A stretch of DNA of 64,000 nucleotides, from positions 144,529,216 through 144,593,215 of the forward strand of contig JAHLJT010009436.1 of assembly GCA_031308135.1 (NCBI GenBank), given 5' to 3'. The notes under the pieces are model-generated. The model saw only the letters and a program-made list of their open reading frames with translations, searched no databases and was not told where the DNA came from. This document shows, in pieces, positions 57,790 to 64,000 of this stretch. How positions within the stretch are numbered: position 1 is the stretch's first letter; each line of letters starts with the position of its first letter. This stretch comes from Acheta domesticus (taxonomy: Eukaryota > Arthropoda > Insecta > Orthoptera > Gryllidae). A program made the position numbers and the translations under genes.

Positions 57790-58540
57790 CTCCCTGAAGT
57801 TTGCAACAAGCTGCGTCTACAGTCATAAAGAAGGAGAAAACAATTTATTATCTCTTCTCCTTAAATAACATACAAAGCAGGCTTTAGAAAAAGCACTTAA
57901 AATACATATTTTCTGATCTGAGAATACCTTTAATTTGCAGAGGCAACTTATATGCGATTGAATAGTAACATTTCAGCACAGTCGCATTTTGCAAATTTAA
58001 AGACGGTGTAAAATATTTCCCAGAAACGTCCATTTACGAAGTCCAACAGAAGAAATCTGTCCATTTCTAGTGTTTTTATGTAGGTCTTAAGAAGAAAGCT
58101 GTTAACGGAACGCGCCATCTATACACTCGAGCAGTTTCCGTCGATTGCTTCCCCAAGTAATCAGACGCAGCAGGGATGGACATAAGACAACTATCGCAGA
58201 TGAAATCACACAGTGCCGCTCAATTGCCCGGAGAGGGGACTTCGGCGTGATCTGTTCACGGATAGAGTTTTACAGAATTGCTCACGTTACCCTTGTCGTA
58301 CTTGCCAAAACGTTCAAGTTTTTCGAAATGAAAATAATGTAAAAATAATCGTAATAGTTTATAAACAGGATTTTTGATTAAATGTTCCTTTATTGCTACT
58401 TTCATTCGACAAATCGAGAAGTCGTCGTTATGGGATAGATAGGGAAATTTACTTCTTTTAAAACATTTTCTAGATTCCTAACAAGAGGCATACATACGAT
58501 ATGAAAGTGGAGCTACAGTTGTTTGCTCAGTAAGACTTGT
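57790..58540. other. AT-rich spacer, nothing identifiable
   Basis: No gene, repeat boundary or island recognised. Confidence 0.45.
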
Positions 58541-58549
58541 CTTGCTTGT

Positions 58550-58800
58550 CCTATCCTCCCTCTCCCTTACTTACACACACACACACACACACATGCACTA
58601 CTCTACCACACATGCCAAGGAACAGCCGCGAGCTTACAGCATGTCCCGGCTGGGGAGGGGGAGGAGGGATTGCCCGCTGGTAGGAGATACCTGGAAAGGG
58701 AAAATCCTACAAGCCGATCTCACCACGCAGCGGGAGAAGAATACTGCCACCTACCGTGATAAAACCTGCGCTTCACTACGGTACGAATGACTTTAGCCGT
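58550..58800 (+). repeat. Repeat family M, copy 5
   Basis: CT-rich leader, (CA)n at about 58573-58593, ACCACACATGCCAAGG, GGTAGGAGATACCTGGAAAG, ATCCTACAAGCCGATCTCAC, GGGAGAAGAATACTGCCACC and TGATAAAACCTGCGCTTCAC. Same architecture as copies 1, 3 and 4. Confidence 0.7.
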
Positions 58801-58870
58801 TTATGCGCCCGGAAACACGAAGTAAACAATCAATGAATAAAGAGGAATTTAAAGATATTGTAAATACGCA

Positions 58871-59098
58871 GATCTTCGGTAGCCGAGATCGTCAAGGGAG
58901 TAGTGTCGTAGTGATCTCGGACCGAAGGTTCGGGGTTTCGAGTCACACCACGGGCATGGTTGTATTTGTGTTCGTCCTTTCACCCCCTATCATCATCATC
59001 ATATCATGTCACCTTCACAGTTACCATAACAGTTCAACCCAATAGTGGTCGCTAATGACCTAGATGTTGATGCGACCTTAAATAAAAAAAAAAAAGAT
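58871..59098 (+). repeat. tRNA-derived SINE, copy B
   Basis: Starts with GATCTTCGGTAGCCGAGATC, has a B-box region GGTTCGGGGTTTCGAG, then the same body as the 33.9-kb copy (TGTATTTGTGTTCGTCC, CACCCCCTATCATC, GTGGTCGCTAATGACC) and a CCTTAAATA plus poly-A end. Its tRNA part is more diverged than in copy A. Confidence 0.85.
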
Positions 59099-59144
59099 AT
59101 AAGAATGAATAGACGTATCCTCATGGGATATGTTTGCGCCTTGC

Positions 59145-59660
59145 TGGGTACGGGGCGCCCGCTCAAGCTCCAGCTCTCGGCGCCGCGCCCTAGCGGCCTG
59201 CGTAGCCTCCGCGGCACGGGCCGCCCGCGCCGTTAAGTTTTACGGGGCTGCCCGGGCGCCCGGCGCGGAGGCCGCCGCCGCCTCCGCCGCCGCGCCGCAA
59301 TCGGAGGCTGCGCCGCTCCGCTCCGCGCCGCGCGGCCTCGGCGCTCCCCGCCCGCCAATCGCGCGCCGCGGTGCGCGCCGAACGAGGCCAACGGTCTCCG
59401 CGCCCGGCCCCCGCCCACGCCCCCGCCCACGCCCACGAGCCTCGCCCCCGCCCTGACGCGCCGGCGACCCCGCCCCCGCAATTTCCACGCTCCTCCTGCA
59501 CGGCCTTCGCCCGCTGCCGCCGCCGCCACCGCGTTCGCTCCCTCGGCGGCGCTGCTCCTCGCGCGAAGGCCCCCGCGACCCCTCGCCGACTCCGCGCCTC
59601 AACCCGCTCGCTCTACGTCTCCCGTTCGCCCAGAGCTCTCTTGAAGATCAGGTGCTTCCG
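59145..59660. other. GC-rich, CpG-rich island
   Basis: Over 500 bp of CpG-rich sequence with CCCGCCAATCGCGCG (a CCAAT core) near 59350 and several CGCCCACGCCC boxes near 59409-59440. It begins about 50 bp after a SINE tail and ends about 45 bp before another SINE. Frames are compositional. Confidence 0.55.
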
Positions 59661-59704
59661 CTTCGCCTTCTACACCTTTCTACCCCCTTTTGCCCCTACA
59701 CTAT

Positions 59705-60060
59705 GGTGGCGTCGGTGGGGTAATGGTTAGCGTGCCCAAGTCCGGTCGGACTGTTATACCCAAGTTCGCGGGTTCAAACCCGATCGAAGCCGCGGGTTTT
59801 TAAGGTCGAAAAAATCCTTCGTACGCTTTCCTTCTGAGTGCAGTTAAAGGCGGCTGTCCCATATTAATAGATTTGCTGCTTATAAAAGATACTCAGGCCT
59901 AAAAGAAGCCTCTCAACTGAATTCAAATCGCCGGTTTCGTCGCTCAAGATAACACTTTGTTCCTCCGCTAATTGGTGTAAGACGTAGCAAAATTTCCGTG
60001 GTCAGATGGAAGAGCGGACCTCATGGGCTGAGTTTCGCCACGTAAAATAAGTTATCAGTT
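59705..60060 (+). repeat. tRNA-derived SINE, third type
   Basis: The head GGGGTAATGGTTAGCGTGCC (A-box type) and a perfect GGTTCAAACCC B box (about 59770-59780) are followed by a long non-tRNA body (AAATCCTTCGTACGCTTTCC, AAAGGCGGCTGTCCC, AGATGGAAGAGCGGACC). The 3' boundary is uncertain. The cloverleaf is not closed, so it is not a functional tRNA gene. Confidence 0.7.
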
Positions 60061-60359
60061 CAACTTCAATTCCTGTAATTCCACAGTGTATTGCTTTTTT
60101 TCTGTTTCTTCGTTCTTTACTTTTTGTGGCTTAACAGCACTTCCAGTTTTTGCTTAGATCTGTCTTCGACAATAGACGGAATTATTTTCTTAATCAGTTG
60201 GGGATGGTCCATTCGAGGGTGGGTGTTCAGCATCAGCGAGTCTGTAAGGTCCTTCCCTCTTTCTCCCTCTTTTCCTTTTGTCTGCTTAATCCTTTACAGT
60301 CGTGTATGCTGTGCTTTTGATCGGTCTCTACGCGCTTAACCGCTCTCCGCAACCTGCCC

Positions 60360-62420
60360 CTCCCGCTGCCACTACGGAGTTGTTTCCCTCATGATATCAT
60401 TCGGAGTGGTCTGCAGTCTGGTTTTGTAACACTGGGTTCCGTGGATCAAGTAACGATCATATTGTGCGGATTTTTTAAGGAACATTTTTTTTCTCTGGAA
60501 TCTCCCGCGTCCATGCCTTTATCCTTCATACCACTTTATCCTTCATACCTTTTATTTTCTACAACCTCGCCTTCTACAATCCATCTTCCTCATGATCTTC
60601 GTACTCCGATCTATTCTGTTGCACGTTGCTCTCATTGAAATATATTTTCTATGCCATGAAATATATCTTCCCTTCATCTTAGTCCTTTTTTCATTTTTTC
60701 TTTTATATTTCTCTTCGATCTATCTTCTGTTGTTTACATTTCCTTCTACCATTTCCTTTCCCCTTTAACATCGTTTGTATGTCGTCTGCAATATAATTTT
60801 CTGTGTATTGTACATTCTTCCCTTTTTGTTCTCTGTATTGCAACATGCATCTTGGCCTGCCCATCTCCCTTTTTCCACAACCCTGTTCCTTGTACCTCGT
60901 GGCGAATTCGATCCGCCGTTCCTCTTCCTTCCGAAACGGCTTCAAGCCTCACTCTCTGCTGCCCGCGTCTCAGCGTCCGCTCGATCCATTTTCTGCCGTT
61001 TCCACCCCGTCGTCTCGTTTCATCCTCCGCCCGAACCGAAGTTGCGCCTGTTATGGTCCCCGAGATACCAATCGTCTATTGTGACAGCAGTTTCCGGAGC
61101 GTAATCCGGAGGCACCAAGTGTACTTGAGGTTACGAATATAGTGACTATTTCGTTGAACGGTAACTTTTATTTTGGTATTGTAGAGAAGCGATTCTCTAC
61201 TCCCCTTACCTCTCCAAACTTAGAATAATTGGTAGTATTTTTTATTGTCGGTGAATGGATGTACTTTTTCAAAAACACATTAATTATCATTAATATTAAT
61301 GAAGGCATTGGGGACTGATCGTGAATAAATGAATTCATTTTATCATGTTTGGGAGTAAACAATTTACTCGTACTTTATGCTTAGTCTCAACACGCCATTG
61401 ATCAAAGTACTCACTAACAGTAAAATATTTATTCTTAATTCTGGTTCAAAACGAGTTATTTATTTCCTGGAATTTTCATCACGTACTTGTTGGTATTCCT
61501 GGTCAAAAGATTTTTGTAAATACTGAATTTACCTTGATACGGAACTTCGACAGCCGATCTCTAATAACTGTACTTACAAGAAATGATAATCAGAAAGTTT
61601 CTTATATGTCATACTCCTTACACCTGTTTCAACTGGATGTTTCTTATTGCTCTCTGTTTCAACTCGAATAATCTCTCGTGCGGTGAAGAGAACAAGGATT
61701 TGATAAAATAAGTTTTTTCTCTTATCATCTCATCTCTTCCACGTACGCAGTTTTAAAAAATCAGCACACGAAAAAAGTTAAAGAAGGACAATCTCCTCCT
61801 TATTGATTATCAGGGTGATAACGCTCTCCCAGTGAGAATTTTCCAGTACCTTCGCGAAGTGTCTTATCACTTAGCGAATGTCGGATGTGGAGTGTGGTGT
61901 TGGAGACTCTCAAGACAGTCAAGGGTTCAGGCACTACGGAATGATAATTTTTTAAAAATATCCACAGATATTAACGTAGAGATCGGTCAGTTACCGAGTT
62001 GTCTGACTGGCAACTAGAGAAAATGAGATTTTGATAGTTTGTGTCTTAATTTATATCTTCGTAAAGTGAACATTTTTGCCATCTCCCATCTCCTGACTCT
62101 TCTTAAGTTCTTCTTCTCATCTTAGTTTAGGATGTATCATAGAGGATAGTTATCCAAACTTCAGGTACATCATCCAAAGAGAAAGTGAGAATATGAAATA
62201 CGAACGCTTTCTCTTCCCATTTCCGCGGCAGAAACATAACACCCATATTCATTGCACGATAATGTAAAATTAATTCATTAGACGAAACGCAAGATCAAAT
62301 ACATACATAGAGCGAGAATTCAAATTCAATTCACTTGAATTCAGGCAGCCTCGCTGGCCGATGAAATTCCACATTCATGGATCGCATACATAAGTCCTTA
62401 AGAACCAGGACGACCCTGTC
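60360..62420. other. Pyrimidine-rich then AT-rich spacer
   Basis: From about 60240 to 60960 the plus strand is strongly pyrimidine-rich with C-rich patches, and the overlapping frames on both strands are compositional. The remainder to 62420 is AT-rich and featureless. Confidence 0.45.
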
Positions 62421-62429
62421 CATTCGTTA

Positions 62430-62700
62430 ATGAAAAGGCTCAACGCTTGCAGCCGCGGGCGCCGCCTGCAAAATTACACGTCAAACCGCGGTACGAATAA
62501 TGTGACGCCGCGCTCATATTCTTCCAGAGCCCCGGCAATCCCCAGATTGAAGGCTCCCCTTCAAATTAGCGCCGGCCGCGGCCAGAGGTCAGTGGCGGCG
62601 AGCCCTCGCTTCGACGCTGGACGAGGGCAGTGCGTGGGGCCCCCCGTGCGCGCGTACCCGCGCTGCTAGAGCTCTCTCCGTCGCTGCGGCTCATCCCTCC
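62430..62700. other. GC-rich island with TAAT cores
   Basis: CpG-rich block with TTCGTTAATG near 62424, CAAATTAGCGCCGG near 62561 and ACGAATAATGTGACG near 62495. The AATTAGCGC string also occurs in the 13.0-kb island. Confidence 0.45.
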
Positions 62701-62709
62701 AACCACCTG

Positions 62710-63160
62710 GGAGCCACTTACTGCATCCACCACTCTCCACTCTCGCTGCTTCTCGCGCAGTTGGTGATATCGGAGAGGCTACATTCTCAGCCATGTGTGT
62801 TACCTCCATATCGACACCGCAGCAGTGATGCCATTAGTTTCAATGTTGATATTTTAAAGTAAATAATTCCCGCCAGCAATTCCATTGCCTACACCCCTAC
62901 CTCCGACGGTAACATACTATTCCCAGTACTAATCACTATTCCCAATATTTGTTTGCACATCTACCTATATATTAGCGTAGGTGAAACATAAAAAAGGGTG
63001 TGCATGGGAATAAGGACAAGAGAATACGATTAATATTATCAGCATTTACCAATAACTCTTATTGTCATTAATGTAACATACCCTTTATCACTGGATTATT
63101 TCGACCACTATGACCAACTACGATTGACAAATCCCCTTCTAGCCTCTAATTAAGTCTTTG
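62710..63160. other. Spacer, nothing identifiable
   Basis: Mixed-composition non-coding DNA without recognisable features. Confidence 0.4.
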
Positions 63161-63169
63161 TTTCCTTTA

Positions 63170-63375
63170 TTGCAACCACCACTTCCCCCCGCCCTCGCAA
63201 CGAAACTCACCCACCACCACCACCACCGCTATCGACTTCACCGCCACAGCCACCTCCGTCCCCTCCCAATATCCCGCCCCCGCACCCCCAGCCATCCCTG
63301 ACTCCGCCGCCCCCATGACCACCATCGCCACTGCCACTGCCACCGCCACCGCCACCGCCAATACCCTCGCCACTG
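63170..63375. repeat. CAC/GCC trinucleotide-rich microsatellite
   Basis: Imperfect CCACCACCACCACCACC (about 63209-63225) and CCACTGCCACCGCCACCGCC (about 63336-63360) runs in a C-rich strand. The Thr/Ala and Gly/Val frames crossing it are low-complexity and not called genes. Confidence 0.65.
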
Positions 63376-63599
63376 CGATCGCCACTGCGGCCGACCATCG
63401 CTCTCCAACCACTACGTACAACCACCACTCGTGTACTTCCGTTATTCTCGTAGCTTCTGTCACCTTCGCCCTACTCCTGTCCTTCACCGAACTCTCTGCC
63501 TCCAAACGGGCGCTAATGCATAGGCGGGGGAGAGTGGAGACTAGTCGCGAGCCATTCTCTCGCCTTTCTCCTCCCCCTCCTCCTCGCCCGCCCCCCAGC

Positions 63600-63830
63600 A
63601 GAAGCAGATTACCCGGTCGCCTCGCGGATGCGGCACATCAAAGTGTTCCCAAATCGGCAAAAGCTCGGTACATTTCAGCAGCTTACACAACGCATGATGG
63701 ACGGAAAGCACGTGCCATTTGCTTCCTTTATTAAAGATCGAATGCGATGTGTGGTTAAAACATTCGTCCATAATTTATCACACGCGGTATTGTACCGTAT
63801 TACCAACTTAACGCGTAATCCCTCGGCAAA
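63600..63830. other. Unique-looking patch with Runx-type site
   Basis: Between two GC islands, about 200 bp of non-repetitive, CpG-retaining sequence contains CACGTG (about 63709), CCTTTATTAAAGATCG, TGTGGTTA (63750-63757, a Runx consensus) and CATAATTTATCACACG. Several factor-like cores occur close together. A 114-codon plus-strand frame crosses it but matches nothing I know. Confidence 0.3.
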
Positions 63831-63975
63831 GCCGGCGACCGGAGCGCGGACGAACCCTTCCGCTCCGCCGCCCCGCCGCTGCCCGCCGCCCTCGCCCCCC
63901 ACCGCCCCCACCGCCGCCGCCCCCGCCCCCGCCCCCTGCTATGGCCACCGTGTGCGCTCGCTGCAAGTGTAGGTG
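63831..63975. other. GC-rich island at window edge
   Basis: C-rich, with CGCCGCCCCCGCCCC-type runs. It may continue past the end of the window. Confidence 0.5.
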
Positions 63976-64000
63976 CCCATTGTTCAGGCAATGCCAGAGA

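Noticed and set aside
59705..59800. tRNA gene suggested by perfect B box
   Set aside because: No closed acceptor stem, and the sequence continues into a long SINE body.

Overview
This is a eukaryotic, almost certainly arthropod and probably insect, genomic window. Evidence for this is the absence of any compact gene array, an AT-rich background full of decayed transposons (hAT-type, piggyBac-type, pogo-like and foldback DNA elements; jockey-type and another LINE; a Penelope-like inverted module; several tRNA-derived SINEs), and microsatellites. I cannot name the order or species. I found no host protein-coding gene, rRNA or genuine tRNA gene. Every coding fragment I recognise is a broken piece of a transposable element. 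Long open frames inside GC-rich stretches are there only because GC-rich DNA lacks stop codons.

Layout. An AT-rich matrix is interrupted about every 2-3 kb by sharply bounded 150-600 bp GC-rich islands that keep their CpGs. They lie near 1.6, 4.0, 6.0, 8.5, 10.3, 13.0, 15.2, 17.1, 19.1, 21.1, 24.3, 25.8, 27.3, 29.3, 34.2, 37, 38.3, 39.7, 44.8, 46.3, 51.6, 57.2, 59.4, 62.5, 63.4 and 63.9 kb. Several carry GATAA/TTATC, TAAT-core or CCAAT motifs. Three consecutive islands (15.2, 17.1 and 19.06 kb) share a nearly identical 16-mer, CTCGAGCCCCGGTTGG. Between the islands lie transposon remnants: hAT-type MITEs at 6.5 and 26.9 kb with recognisable 8-bp target duplications, a 707-bp foldback element at 10.6 kb, an inverted Penelope-like module at 17.3 kb, a 1.0-kb long-TIR element at 32.8 kb, a TTAA-flanked MITE at 43.4 kb, SINEs at 33.9, 53.1, 58.9 and 59.7 kb, and at least five copies of an unnamed ~250-bp repeat with a (CT)n(CA)n leader.

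The most interesting signals are two plus-strand sites where a strong polypyrimidine tract ending in CAG abuts GTAAG directly (23799|23800 and 49239|49240). These fit the zero-nucleotide exon consensus of recursive splice sites (ratchet points) in very long insect introns. If they are real, the whole window lies inside a large plus-strand intron. The GC islands would then be candidate intronic enhancers, and the lack of exons would be explained. This is inference from motifs; no exon of the host gene is visible.
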